From the NCBI RefSeq assembly GCF_900446215.1, contig NZ_UAQZ01000016.1, positions 62,001 through 126,000 of the forward strand: DNA of 64,000 nucleotides, in the 5' to 3' direction. Every line of letters begins with the position of its first letter. The stretch's first letter is position 1. Shown in pieces: positions 42,407 to 51,659 of the stretch. The stretch is from Burkholderia cenocepacia. Lineage in GTDB: Bacteria; Pseudomonadota; Gammaproteobacteria; Burkholderiales; Burkholderiaceae. Position numbers and translations under genes: made by a program. The notes beneath the pieces are model-generated. The model worked only from the letters and a program-made list of their open reading frames with translations. It had not been told where the DNA came from and did no database searches.

Positions 42407-43423
42407 ATGGACCGTACCCTGCACGCGATGTCAGTGTTTAGTCACGTCGCCCGCCTCGGCAGTTTCACCGCAGCGGCTGATATGCTCGGTATCAGTGCAG
42501 CGTCGGCCAGCACGCTGGTTCGCAGACTGGAAGAATATCTCGGCGTAACGTTGCTTCAGCGATCGACCCGCTGTGTCAGGCTCACGACGGAGGGCGAGCA
42601 GTATCAGGAGCACTGCCAGCGCATTCTCGGCGAGATCGAACTGATGCAGCAGCAACTGAGCGGCGCCGGGAAGATCGCGCGCGGACGGTTGGCGGTGGAT
42701 CTCGATCAGGAAGTCGCGCATTCGGTGTTGCCGTTCCTGCCGGTGTTCCGTGCGAACCATCCGGAAGTGGGCTTGCGGGTCGACGTCGGCGGCGACGCGG
42801 ACGGCCTGATCGCGAACGGCGTGGACTGCGCGGTCGTGGTCGGCCAGCTGGCGGACTCGTCGCTGCGCAGCCGGCGCGTCGGGCAGTTTCATGCGGTGAC
42901 GGTGGCGAGTCCCGACTATCTGAAAGCGCGCGGCACGCCGGTCGACCCCGACGGCCTCCATTGCCACGACGTGATCCATTACACGCCGCGGCGCTTCGGT
43001 CCGGTCCGAGAGTTCCGTTACACCGTGGACGGCGCCGAGACGCGGCTCAAGCTGGCGGAGCGGATTTCCGTCAATGATGTGCGTTCGGCCGTTCGATATG
43101 CGGTCGAAGGCGTCGGCATCGCGCAGGTGAGCGAACGGATGGTCGCGGAAGAGTTGGCGACGGGTACGCTCGTCAGCATTCTCGGCGAGTACGGCCCGCC
43201 GCCGCTGCCGATTTCGGTGCTGTATCCGGATCGACGTCAGGTGCCGATGTCGATACGCGCGTTCATCGACTGGATGCAGACCCAGCTTCGCGATCTGGAA
43301 ATCGCCAGCTTCGACCACACGTCGGCGCCGAACGGCAGGCGCGACGCGGCACCGTACTGGACGTCGAACAGCGAGCGGCCGTTCATTACAACGGGCTTCC
43401 AGCAGCTGTCGGCTACGGCGTGA
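42407..43423 (+). CDS. LysR family transcriptional regulator
   Basis: This 338-residue LysR protein has the winged helix at the N-terminus (FSHVARLGSFTAAADMLGIS, then ASTLVRRLEEYLGVTLLQRS) and the effector domain with GRLAVDLDQEVAHSVLPFLP and DCAVVVGQLADSS. It is about 25-30 residues longer than usual at the C-terminus. No divergent partner exists: the E1 gene before it and the response regulator after it are on the same strand, so its target is unclear. Confidence 0.9.
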   Translation: MDRTLHAMSVFSHVARLGSFTAAADMLGISAASASTLVRRLEEYLGVTLLQRSTRCVRLTTEGEQYQEHCQRILGEIELMQQQLSGAGKIARGRLAVDLDQEVAHSVLPFLPVFRANHPEVGLRVDVGGDADGLIANGVDCAVVVGQLADSSLRSRRVGQFHAVTVASPDYLKARGTPVDPDGLHCHDVIHYTPRRFGPVREFRYTVDGAETRLKLAERISVNDVRSAVRYAVEGVGIAQVSERMVAEELATGTLVSILGEYGPPPLPISVLYPDRRQVPMSIRAFIDWMQTQLRDLEIASFDHTSAPNGRRDAAPYWTSNSERPFITTGFQQLSATA

Positions 43424-43581
43424 GACGCACAGACTGGGTGGCAGCATGCATATCGGGCGCGGCGTTATACCGAAGTATAGTTTGCGAGCCGATGCCGGCG
43501 GCATAGGATGCGGTCGAGCCCGCGGACCTCGAAGGCGCGATCTCGCCATTTTTTTGAATTGAAGGGCAAGGACCCGCTGGT

Positions 43582-43962
43582 ATGCCGAACCGAGGTATTG
43601 TTTCCATCGTCGATGATGACCGGTCCATCCGTCGGGCAACGCGCAGTCTCGTGCGCTCGCTGGGCTGGGACGTGCGCGTCTACGAGTCCGGGGAGGCGTT
43701 CCTCGACGCTGATCTGATACTGGATGTCGCGTGTATCATCTCGGACGTGCATATGAAGGGCATCACGGGGTTGGAGATGTATGAAACCCTGCTGGAGCGC
43801 GGGCCGGCTCCTCCTGTGATCTTCATCACGGCTTTCCCGTCCGAAGCAACGCGCGAGCGAGCGATGAAGCTTGGCGCGATCTGCGTGTTCAGCAAACCGG
43901 TGGATCCGGCGCGAATCCAGGAGCGCCTCGAGGACGTCGCCGCGAGCAGCGGCCCCCAGTAA
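43582..43962 (+). CDS. Single-domain response regulator (FixJ-type receiver)
   Basis: This 126-residue stand-alone receiver has the acidic pocket in IVDDDRSIR, the phosphoacceptor Asp55 in ISDVHMKG, a Thr in FITAFPS and the conserved Lys in FSKPVDP. It has no output domain, so it probably works as a phosphate shuttle or sink or binds a partner protein. It lies 29 bases before the histidine kinase gene and is co-transcribed with it. Confidence 0.9.
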   Translation: MPNRGIVSIVDDDRSIRRATRSLVRSLGWDVRVYESGEAFLDADLILDVACIISDVHMKGITGLEMYETLLERGPAPPVIFITAFPSEATRERAMKLGAICVFSKPVDPARIQERLEDVAASSGPQ

Positions 43963-43991
43963 CCCGGACATCGTTTTTACCGAGTCACGAT

Positions 43992-45890
43992 ATGGATAGC
44001 AATCGCCAGATGAGCGAGGGTCGCGGCGTACGTGTGGACCACATCATTGCGCCGCCCGAGCTCGCGGCGGTGCACGCGTCGGCGCTGGGCCCGAATATCG
44101 ACGCTCAACTGCGCACGAGCCCGTACGTCGTATATGCGGTTGCGATTGCACTGGGCTTAGCGGTGTTCCTCATCGATGCGTTTGCACCGGTCGACGTCGC
44201 GGTCGCCGTGCTGTATGTCGTCGTGGTGCTGCTGGTCGCGTCGGTTGCGTCCCCGACGGTCACCGTCGGCATGGCATGGGCGTGCGTGTCGCTGACCCTC
44301 CTCGGTTTTTTGCTCGCGCAAAGCGATCAGATCGCGGTGAGTTCACTCGCGCGCTGTATCGTTAGCGTCATTGCGATCGTGACGGTGTCGGCATTGGCGC
44401 TGCGCAATCAGAGCAGCCGCGCAATGCTGCAAAACCAGGTCGATTTGCTGAATCTCACGCACGATGCAATCGTGGTGTACGGGCTCGACGGGCGAGTCCG
44501 TTTCTGGAGCAAGGGCGCGGAGCGCCTGTACGGATGGCGCGCGCAGGAAGCGTTCGGCGAGGCGTTTCACGAGCTGACGCGCACCGGAGCCGTATCGCCG
44601 ATCGCCGAACTGATCGACACGACGATCCGGGACGGTAGCTGGCAAGGCGAACTTACGCGCACGCGCAAGAACGGCGAGACGGTGCTGGTTTCGAGCCGGT
44701 GGATCGTGTCGCGCGACAAGTCGGGCCAGCCGATCGCGATTCTGTCCACCGACAGCGACATCACGAAGGCGAAGTCGCTTGAGGCCGAGTTGCGCCGCCA
44801 GAAGGAAGAACTGGTAGCGACGATCGACGCGATCCCCGCAATGGTATGGAGCACCGCCGAAGACGGCCGGCTGCTGTACCTCAATCGGCGCTGGACCGAT
44901 TACGACGTGAGAACGCGCGACGGCACGAACGTATGGCGCGACATCGTGCATCCCGACGATATCGCAACGCTTGAGGCGGCGTGGCACGACGCGATTACGT
45001 CGGGCAGCCCGTTCGAGGTGACGGTGCGGGTCCAGCTCGGCAGCGGCGAGTATCGCTGCATGATCATCGGCGCCGCCCCGTTGCGCGACGGCGACGGCCG
45101 GATTCGCCGCTGGTACGGCGTCAATACGGACATCGAGGCGCGCCGGCAGGCCGAGCAGGCGCTCGAGCGGTCGCGCGCGGAACTGGCCCATGTCACGCGG
45201 GTCACGATGCTCGGCGAACTGGCGGCGTCGATCGCGCACGAAGTCACGCAGCCGTTGGCTGCGATCGTCACATCGGGCGAGGCCGGGCTTCGTTGGCTCA
45301 ACCACGACGTGCCGGATCTCGACGAGGTGCGGGATTCGATCGAACAGATGACCGACGACGCGCGGCGCGCGACGGATATCATTCGGCAGATTCGTGCGAT
45401 GGCGAAGCGCAATGACCGGGACGACGCGCGCGTCGACGTGACGTCGATCGTCGAGCAATCGATCGATCTGATGCGCCGCGAGCTGCAGAGCCACGACGTC
45501 GAAGTTGCGCAGAACTGCCAGCCGTCGCTGTGGGTGCGCGGCGATCGTGTTCAGTTGCAGCAGGTGATCATCAATCTGCTGATGAACGCGGTGCAGGCGA
45601 TGAGCGGCGTCACGGACCGCAGGCGCACGCTGGCCGTGTCGACGCGGCTCGTTGACGGCACGTCTGTGCAGGTGAGGGTGGATGACGCGGGTCACGGCAT
45701 CAGAAGGCAAGACGCCGATTCGCTCTTTACGCCGTTCTTCACGACCAAGAAGGAGGGCATGGGAATGGGCCTGTCGATCTGCCGTTCGATCGTCGAAGGG
45801 CATGGTGGCCGCATCTGGGCCGAATCACAAGAAAACGAGGGGACATCGATGCAGTTCGTTCTACCAGTCGAAGGAATCACGCAGCCATGA
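43992..45890 (+). CDS. FixL-like membrane sensor histidine kinase
   Basis: This 632-residue kinase has four membrane helices in residues of about 44-140, two PAS domains (about 150-260 and 275-395, the second ending with RIRRWYGVNTDIEARRQAE), a HisKA helix with His416 in SIAHEVTQPLAAIVTSGEAG, and the ATPase domain with LLMNAVQAM, DAGHGI and GMGLSICRSIV. This is the FixL/DctS-like kinase branch. Whether either PAS domain binds heme cannot be told by eye. It is flanked by a receiver-only regulator and a FixJ-type regulator; its stop overlaps the next start. Confidence 0.92.
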   Translation: MDSNRQMSEGRGVRVDHIIAPPELAAVHASALGPNIDAQLRTSPYVVYAVAIALGLAVFLIDAFAPVDVAVAVLYVVVVLLVASVASPTVTVGMAWACVSLTLLGFLLAQSDQIAVSSLARCIVSVIAIVTVSALALRNQSSRAMLQNQVDLLNLTHDAIVVYGLDGRVRFWSKGAERLYGWRAQEAFGEAFHELTRTGAVSPIAELIDTTIRDGSWQGELTRTRKNGETVLVSSRWIVSRDKSGQPIAILSTDSDITKAKSLEAELRRQKEELVATIDAIPAMVWSTAEDGRLLYLNRRWTDYDVRTRDGTNVWRDIVHPDDIATLEAAWHDAITSGSPFEVTVRVQLGSGEYRCMIIGAAPLRDGDGRIRRWYGVNTDIEARRQAEQALERSRAELAHVTRVTMLGELAASIAHEVTQPLAAIVTSGEAGLRWLNHDVPDLDEVRDSIEQMTDDARRATDIIRQIRAMAKRNDRDDARVDVTSIVEQSIDLMRRELQSHDVEVAQNCQPSLWVRGDRVQLQQVIINLLMNAVQAMSGVTDRRRTLAVSTRLVDGTSVQVRVDDAGHGIRRQDADSLFTPFFTTKKEGMGMGLSICRSIVEGHGGRIWAESQENEGTSMQFVLPVEGITQP

Positions 45891-46531
45891 GCAACGGTTC
45901 CGATCTCCTCGCAACGAACTCCGTCGTATATGTCGTCGACGACGACGACTCGATGCGCAATGCGCTCGGCCGGCTGTTTCGCTCTGTCGGTCTTGGCGTG
46001 GAACTCTTCGGTTCGGCTCAGGAGTTTCTCGATTTCGACAAGCGCGATGTGCCGAGCTGCCTGATTCTCGACGTCCGGCTCAAAGGTCAAAGCGGCCTCG
46101 CCTTGCAGGAACAGATCGTTGCCGGCGATCTCCAGTTGCCAATCATCTTCATCACGGCGCACGGCGACGTCGCCATGTCGGTGAAGGCGATGAAGAACGG
46201 CGCATTGGACTTCATGTCCAAGCCGTTCCGCGATCAGGACATGCTGGACGTCGTCCAGAATGCATTGCTGAAGGACGAGAAGCGCCGCAAGTCGGACGGT
46301 CGTCTCGCCGACGTTCGCCGCCGTTACGGCACGTTGACGCCGCGCGAGCGCGAAGTGATGAAGTACGTGGTGAGCGGCCTGCTGAACAAGCAGATTGCCG
46401 CGGAGATGGGGCTCAGTGAAATCACCGTGAAGATCCATCGCGGCCATGCGATGCGCAAAATGGGCGCGCGAACGCTGCCCGAATTCGTGCTTGGCGCGCA
46501 AGCACTGGGGCTGGATCCCGCATCGGAATGA
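45887..46531 (+). CDS. FixJ/NarL-type response regulator
   Basis: This 214-residue regulator has an N-terminal receiver with VVDDDDSMRNALGRL and phosphoacceptor Asp62 in LILDVRLKGQSG, the Lys in MSKPFRDQD, and a LuxR-type helix-turn-helix (LTPREREVMKYVVSGLLNKQ, then IAAEMGLSEITVKIHRGHAM). It begins with ATGA overlapping the kinase stop, showing translational coupling. It is the transcriptional output of the three-gene system; its targets are unknown. The MFS gene converging 40 bases downstream could be one but is not in the operon. Confidence 0.93.
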   Translation: MSNGSDLLATNSVVYVVDDDDSMRNALGRLFRSVGLGVELFGSAQEFLDFDKRDVPSCLILDVRLKGQSGLALQEQIVAGDLQLPIIFITAHGDVAMSVKAMKNGALDFMSKPFRDQDMLDVVQNALLKDEKRRKSDGRLADVRRRYGTLTPREREVMKYVVSGLLNKQIAAEMGLSEITVKIHRGHAMRKMGARTLPEFVLGAQALGLDPASE

Positions 46532-46570
46532 CGGTGTCGGCGCCGCAGCGGCGCGTGCGCTGCCGGCAGC

Positions 46571-47899
46571 CTATCGGTTCACGATGTGCCTCGGCAGCGT
46601 CAGTGTGAGACACAGGCCTGCCAGCAGACACACGATCATGCACGACACGGGAAGCACGAAGCTGCCCGACGACTGTTTCAGCACGCCGACGACATAGGGG
46701 CCGAAAAAACCGCCGATGTTGCCGATCGCGCTGATCCATGCGATGCCGCTCGCCGCGTTGCTCGGGCCGAGCAATGCCGTCGGCATACCCCAAAACACGG
46801 GTGGCACGGACAGCAACCCGGCATTGGCGATGCACAGCGCGATCACGGTCAGCCACAGGTTGCCGTGCCAGACGAGCGCGAGCGTCAGTCCGGTCGCTGC
46901 CAGCAGGAACAGCACGGCGGTATGAACGCGTCGCTCGCGACGGCGATCCGCACTTTGGCCGACCGTGATCATCACGATCATCGCGACCGCATTCGGCAAG
47001 GCCGCAATCAATCCGATGAAGAGATCCCTTCCGACGCCCAGCGATTTGATCATCGTGGGCGCCCACAGGGTGTAGCCGTATATTCCGAACACGTCGAGGA
47101 AGTAGATCACCCCGAACGTCCAGAAGATCCAGCTGCCGAACATCTGGTTGTTGTTCGCCGATGCGGCGAGCGCGCGGTCTACGGCGAGCGTCCGGCTCAG
47201 ATACGCTCGATCGGCGTCGCTTTCGTGGACGCTCTGGGTGACGTCGTCCTCGAGATATCTCCAGCAAAGCAGCGCGGCGACGAAGGCCGGCAGCGCCTCG
47301 ACGACCAGCATCCATTTCCAGCCGACGAGGCCGCCGATGCCGTCGAAGTATTCCATGATGAAGCCGCTCAGCGGCGAGCCGATCAGCCCGGACAGCGGAA
47401 GCGCCGCGTAGAACGTGGACAGCACCCGCGCGCGATGGTATCGCGGGAACGACTGCGAGATGTAATAGACGATGCCCGGTACGAGCCCGGCTTCCGCGAC
47501 GCCCAGCAGATAGCGCATCACATAGAACTGCTTCGGTGTCGCGATGAACGTGGTCAGCGCCGACACGATCGCCCATGACAGGATGATGCGCGTGAGCCAG
47601 CGCTTCGCTCCGACCCGCTGCAGGATCATGTTGCTCGGGACCTCGAACACCACGTAGCCCAGCGCGAACGTGCCGGCTCCGAATCCGAAGACCGCATCGG
47701 TGAAACCGAGGTCGACGCCCATCTGCAGTTTCGCGAAGCTGACGTTGATGCGGTCGACGTATGCGGCAACGTACGCGAACATGAAGATCGGCAGGATGCG
47801 TAGCGCGAGATGCCGCGCAATCCGATTTTCGCGCGCTTCGTCGTTGGGGTCGTCGCTGCCGGCCGGATGACCGGATGAGCGCGTCGCGTTCAGATCCAA
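46571..47899 (-). CDS. MFS transporter, anion:cation symporter (ACS) family
   Basis: This inner-membrane carrier of about 442 residues has twelve helices. ACS hallmarks are the first helix FMFAYVAAYVDRINVSFAKL, GYVVFEVPSNMILQRVGAKR, GVAEAGLVPGIVYYISQSFP and ARVLSTFYAALPLSG. The family imports organic anions such as phthalate, tartrate, glucarate or 4-hydroxyphenylacetate. I placed the start at the TTG at 47899, which has GGGGAAAC upstream and leaves a normal 35-residue N-tail; the frame is open to an ATG at 48013, but that stretch does not look like coding sequence. Confidence 0.85.
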   Translation of the reverse strand: MDLNATRSSGHPAGSDDPNDEARENRIARHLALRILPIFMFAYVAAYVDRINVSFAKLQMGVDLGFTDAVFGFGAGTFALGYVVFEVPSNMILQRVGAKRWLTRIILSWAIVSALTTFIATPKQFYVMRYLLGVAEAGLVPGIVYYISQSFPRYHRARVLSTFYAALPLSGLIGSPLSGFIMEYFDGIGGLVGWKWMLVVEALPAFVAALLCWRYLEDDVTQSVHESDADRAYLSRTLAVDRALAASANNNQMFGSWIFWTFGVIYFLDVFGIYGYTLWAPTMIKSLGVGRDLFIGLIAALPNAVAMIVMITVGQSADRRRERRVHTAVLFLLAATGLTLALVWHGNLWLTVIALCIANAGLLSVPPVFWGMPTALLGPSNAASGIAWISAIGNIGGFFGPYVVGVLKQSSGSFVLPVSCMIVCLLAGLCLTLTLPRHIVNR

Positions 47900-48397
47900 G
47901 AGGTTTCCCCGTTGCTTGGCGAGCCAGGCCACGCGGATTCGTCCATGGCAACGCCTGTGTTCGTCGATATCGAATGCCAACAGCAATTCATGTTTCCACG
48001 CCGCGACCCACATCTACGCGTGCACGTCGTTCGCTCGCTAACGAAGCGCAGCGGGATGCTCGATGCAAGTGGAAGAACGGCGACTTTACCCACGGTCGAT
48101 GCCCACACGCCCGCGGCGGGGCGCCGGTATCGACGAACGCATGTTTTTCTCGAAGCTCGCGACTGCGGCGCAGCCCGTGTACGTTGACAGGAGCGACGCG
48201 CCATTCGAACTTGCCCGCGGATTTTACCGGATAGTGGCGACGCGAGTACGCCAAGTGCAGTCATTTTTATGTCGGCTGCGACACGCGTGCGGAAGTGCCG
48301 GCGCCGTCGCGACGCATCAGGCGTCGCGACGGCGCGAGCGGCCGGCCCGGCCCGCGCGACCGGCCGGGAAAAACCGGCAATCTGCGCGAGCGGCGGC
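47900..48397. other. Gap between the MFS and flavoprotein genes
   Basis: This 498-base gap holds no confident gene. Its left part is the upstream region of the MFS gene. Its right part has the very strong hairpin listed separately, then a second G/C-rich imperfect repeat around 48338-48372 (GGCCGG and CCGGCC arms). Confidence 0.5.
48301..48335. repeat. Perfect 15-bp stem hairpin
   Basis: GCGCCGTCGCGACGC (48301-48315) and GCGTCGCGACGGCGC (48321-48335) are exact reverse complements around ATCAG. It lies 60 bases beyond the stop of the minus-strand flavoprotein gene and may act as its transcription end or RNA-protecting structure, though no T-run follows on either strand. Confidence 0.75.
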
Positions 48398-49762
48398 TTA
48401 CTTGATCGTTGCGAAAAGCAGGTTGAGGCCTTCGGCGAGAAGCGGATGGGCAAGAATCGCGTCGCGCACCGACGTGTAGGGCAACTTGCCGATCATCGCG
48501 ATCTGCACGGCCGACATCACTTCGCCAGCGCCCGCACCGACCATCGTGAAGCCGAGAATCCGGCCGGTGTCCGGCGCGACGAGCGCCTTCATGAACCCTG
48601 TGGTGGTGCCGTTGGTGCGCGCTCTCGGTACGGCCGCCATCGGCAGTTTCGCGACAATGACCGGCGTGTTCCGCGCTTTGGCTTCCGCTTCGTTCAGGCC
48701 GATGCGCGCCAGCTCCGGGTCGGTGAACAACGCGTACGGAATCACGCGCGACGCCGTGCTGCCGCGACGGCCTTCGATGCCGGCCTTAAGCACGCGATAA
48801 TCGTCGAACGACGCGTGCGTGAACATCGGCGTGCCGGCTACTTCGCCGATGGCCCAGGTCCGTTCCGCTGTGGTCGCGAGCGTGTCGTCGACCTTGATGA
48901 AGCCGCGCTCGTCGCGCTCGACCCCGGCCAGCTCGAGGCCGATGCCGTCCGTGACCGGCCGCCGGCCGGTCGCCACGAGCAGATGACTGCCTTCGACCGT
49001 AGTGCCGTCGCCGAGCGCGACCGTGACGCCGGCGCCCGACCGGCCGTCCACGCGTGCCACGCGGGCGGACAGTTTCAGCGTGATCCCGTCGCTTTCGAAC
49101 GCCTGCTGGATCGCGATGCTGACGTCTTCGTCCTCGCGGGCTGCGACGCGCGGCGCGTCATGAACGACGACGACCTCGCTGCCGAGACGCCGGAACGCCT
49201 GCGCCATCTCGAGGCCGACGTAGCCGCCGCCGATGACGATCAGTTTTTCGGGTAGCACGTCGAGGTCGAGCGCCTCGACGTGGGTCAGCGGGCCGGCGTC
49301 GCGTAGCCCCGGTACGTCGGGAATCGTCGCGACGGTGCCGGTGTTGATGTAGACGTTCTCGCCTTCGAACACCTGCTCGCTGCCGTCGGCAGCACGTACG
49401 GCGATCCGCCGCGGCGCGACGAAGCGGCCGGAGCCGATGACTAGCTCGAGGCCGGACTGCTCGAACGCGCGGCGGTTGATATCCACCATCCCTTCGACGA
49501 CGCCGCGAACGTTCGCATGAACGCGCGCCATGTCGGCAACGGGGCGCGCCGGCGCAGCGGCGGTGCGCCACGCGTGCATGTTGCGTGCGTTCTGGATCAA
49601 CGTTTTGCTCGGAATGCACGCGACGTTGATGCACGAACCACCGATCATCCCGCGCTCGATGACAGCCACGCGCTTGCCGCTACGCGCGAGATCCATCGCC
49701 AGCGACTTGCCGCCCTTGCCGCCGCCAAGGAACAGGTACTCGTAATGTCTGGGGCTTTCCAT
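48398..49762 (-). CDS. Class I pyridine nucleotide-disulfide oxidoreductase (dihydrolipoyl dehydrogenase-like)
   Basis: This 454-residue FAD enzyme has the FAD-binding motif GGGKGGKSLAMDLA, the redox disulfide in GGSCINVACIPSK, the NAD-binding motif VIGGGYVGLEMAQAF, a second FAD motif with TWAIGEVAG, and the C-terminal His-Glu pair in AHPLLAEGLN. This is the layout of dihydrolipoyl dehydrogenase and mercuric reductase. The first Gly-rich motif reads GGGKGG rather than GxGxxG, a variant that may matter for FAD binding. The ATG at 49762 follows GGAGGAG closely. No E1 or E2 gene is next to it; the AceE-type gene lies about 8 kb away on the other strand. Confidence 0.85.
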   Translation of the reverse strand: MESPRHYEYLFLGGGKGGKSLAMDLARSGKRVAVIERGMIGGSCINVACIPSKTLIQNARNMHAWRTAAAPARPVADMARVHANVRGVVEGMVDINRRAFEQSGLELVIGSGRFVAPRRIAVRAADGSEQVFEGENVYINTGTVATIPDVPGLRDAGPLTHVEALDLDVLPEKLIVIGGGYVGLEMAQAFRRLGSEVVVVHDAPRVAAREDEDVSIAIQQAFESDGITLKLSARVARVDGRSGAGVTVALGDGTTVEGSHLLVATGRRPVTDGIGLELAGVERDERGFIKVDDTLATTAERTWAIGEVAGTPMFTHASFDDYRVLKAGIEGRRGSTASRVIPYALFTDPELARIGLNEAEAKARNTPVIVAKLPMAAVPRARTNGTTTGFMKALVAPDTGRILGFTMVGAGAGEVMSAVQIAMIGKLPYTSVRDAILAHPLLAEGLNLLFATIK

Positions 49763-49804
49763 AATGCGACTCCTCCAGTTGTCCATACGTTGATCCGCAA
49801 CGAC

Positions 49805-50566
49805 TCATGCAACCGGAATCGGGTTGTCGACGAGCGCCTGATTGAACTGCTCGACGAACGCATGCTCGTTCGGGCCGACGTTGCTGCGCAGCGGCTGCGC
49901 CGCCTCGACCACGACTTCCGTCGTCGCGGTTTCGAGACGCTTGAGCGTCTCCGCGATGAATGCGTCGAGCGGCATTGCGCGCGGATCGCCGCTCTTGTGG
50001 ATTAGGTCCGTATCGACCCACGGCGGTGCGATCTCGAGAACACGCACGCTCGTGTTTCGCAACGCAAAGCGCTGCGACAGCGTGTACGAGTGAACGGCCG
50101 CCTTCGTCGCCGAATAGAGCGCGGTGCCCGCGAGCGGCACGAATGCGAGAACGGAGCTGTTGTTGATGATGTACGACTCGGGTTGCGCTTTCAGATGCTC
50201 GACGAGCGCCGCGCTGACGCGAACCGGTCCGAGCAGGTTGGTGGTCACGAGCCGCACGGCCTGGGCGTCGTCGAGCGCGCCGCCGGCATCGTCGAACGGC
50301 ATGATGCCCGCGTTATTGACGACGACGTTCAGCGTCGGATAGTCGGCGATCAGCTTGCGTGCGACGCGCTCGATCTGCTGCGCGTCGCCCACGTCCAGCT
50401 CCACGGTGTCGATGCCCGGATTCGCGCGTGCGATTTCGTCGAGCAGCGCCTTGCGACGCCCGGCGACGATGACCTTGTTGCCGCGACGATGCAGGTTTTC
50501 CGCGAGCGCGCGGCCGATGCCCGACGTGCCGCCGGTGATGAAGATGGTGTTTCCGGTGAGTTTCAT
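49805..50566 (-). CDS. SDR family oxidoreductase (DltE-like)
   Basis: This 253-residue short-chain dehydrogenase has FITGGTSGIGRALAENLHRR at the cofactor loop, NNAGIMPFD and the catalytic Tyr-x3-Lys in YSATKAAVHS. The C-terminal part (IAPPWVDTDLIHKSGDPRAM) is typical of DltE-like uncharacterised oxidoreductases. The ATG at 50566 has AAAGGAAC upstream. It follows another SDR gene by 56 bases and precedes the flavoprotein gene, so the three may be one operon. The substrate is unknown. Confidence 0.88.
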   Translation of the reverse strand: MKLTGNTIFITGGTSGIGRALAENLHRRGNKVIVAGRRKALLDEIARANPGIDTVELDVGDAQQIERVARKLIADYPTLNVVVNNAGIMPFDDAGGALDDAQAVRLVTTNLLGPVRVSAALVEHLKAQPESYIINNSSVLAFVPLAGTALYSATKAAVHSYTLSQRFALRNTSVRVLEIAPPWVDTDLIHKSGDPRAMPLDAFIAETLKRLETATTEVVVEAAQPLRSNVGPNEHAFVEQFNQALVDNPIPVA

Positions 50567-50622
50567 GATCGACGTTCCTTTGAGTGTGTGACGGGAGCTG
50601 CTACGAAAATGGATGGCGACGG

Positions 50623-51423
50623 TCAATGCGTGACCGCGTAACGGGCAGCGACGACGCTGTTCGACAGATGAGGAAGCATGACGCGACGCGCGGCATCGTA
50701 GGCGTCCCATTCTTCCGCTGCGTGAAGCGACGGAATCGTGACGACTTCCCGACGGTCGAAACCGCTGAGTGCCGCATCGACCAGGTCGGACGCCGACATC
50801 ACGATCTCCTTCGGCAGATTGTCGAGCGGGAGCCCGCCGATGTCCCAGAACTCCGTGGCCGTCGCGCCCGGCAGAACGGCCTGCACCTGCACGCCCTTGT
50901 CCGCCAGCTCGTGATGAAGCGACTGCGTGAAGGCGAGGGTGAACGCCTTGCTGCCGCCGTACACGCCGTTCAGCAGCTCGGGGCCGATTGCGACGATCGA
51001 CGAGATGTTGATGACCGCGCCGCGGCCGCGCGCGACGAAGCCCGGTACGGCCGCATAGGTCAAGCGCGTCAGCGCCGTCACGTTGAGGTCGATCATGCGC
51101 GTCATGGCGTCGACATCGCTTTCGAGCAGCGGCTTGTGCGTGCCGACGCCGGCGTTGTTCACGAGCAGCGTGATGCTCGCGTCCGTGCGCAGCTTTGCTT
51201 CGATCTCGGCGAGCGCATGCGGATCGCCGAGGTCGGCGGCGATCACGTCTACATTGCGCTGCGTGTCGTCGGTGATGCGCTTCGCGAAGTCGTTGAGCCG
51301 GTCGCGGTTGCGGGCAACGAGGACGAGATCGAAGCCGCGGCGTGCGAGTCGTTGGGCATAGATCGCGCCGATGCCCGACGATGCGCCGGTGATGAGTGCG
51401 GTGCCTTGATGTGCTTGCGTCAT
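50623..51423 (-). CDS. SDR family NAD(P)-dependent oxidoreductase
   Basis: This 266-residue SDR has the cofactor motif ALITGASSGIGAIYAQRLA, NNAGVGTHKPL and the catalytic Tyr-x3-Lys in VYGGSKAFTLAF. The ARNRDRL segment after the second strand predicts NADPH. It is most like the DltE/YqjQ-type SDRs with a long C-terminal tail. The ATG at 51423 was chosen because it starts the first strand normally. Two adjacent SDR genes of different sequence suggest a multi-step alcohol or ketone conversion, not a duplication. Confidence 0.88.
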   Translation of the reverse strand: MTQAHQGTALITGASSGIGAIYAQRLARRGFDLVLVARNRDRLNDFAKRITDDTQRNVDVIAADLGDPHALAEIEAKLRTDASITLLVNNAGVGTHKPLLESDVDAMTRMIDLNVTALTRLTYAAVPGFVARGRGAVINISSIVAIGPELLNGVYGGSKAFTLAFTQSLHHELADKGVQVQAVLPGATATEFWDIGGLPLDNLPKEIVMSASDLVDAALSGFDRREVVTIPSLHAAEEWDAYDAARRVMLPHLSNSVVAARYAVTH

Positions 51424-51659
51424 GCTGTTGCTCCGATGAGGGTGACGAAGTGATCGACACTGTCGGGGAAGTCCACGAACCGCTTGCGTGATGCCGGTGG
51501 CTCGGTGCTGCATGCGCTTCCTCGGTCGTGTCGGCGTAGTGCGATGCAGTGTATTGGTCGCATGACAGGTCGATCAACGAGCCCCACCCATAAACTCAAT
51601 TCATCCAGCATGAATACTCGATCGGCGAACTGGCGTCTGGCGGCGCCGATCGTCGCGCG

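Noticed and set aside
43992..45890. Naming the histidine kinase FixL (oxygen sensor)
   Set aside because: The order of domains fits, but a heme-binding His in the PAS domains cannot be established by eye, and no nitrogen-fixation or microaerobic genes are near.
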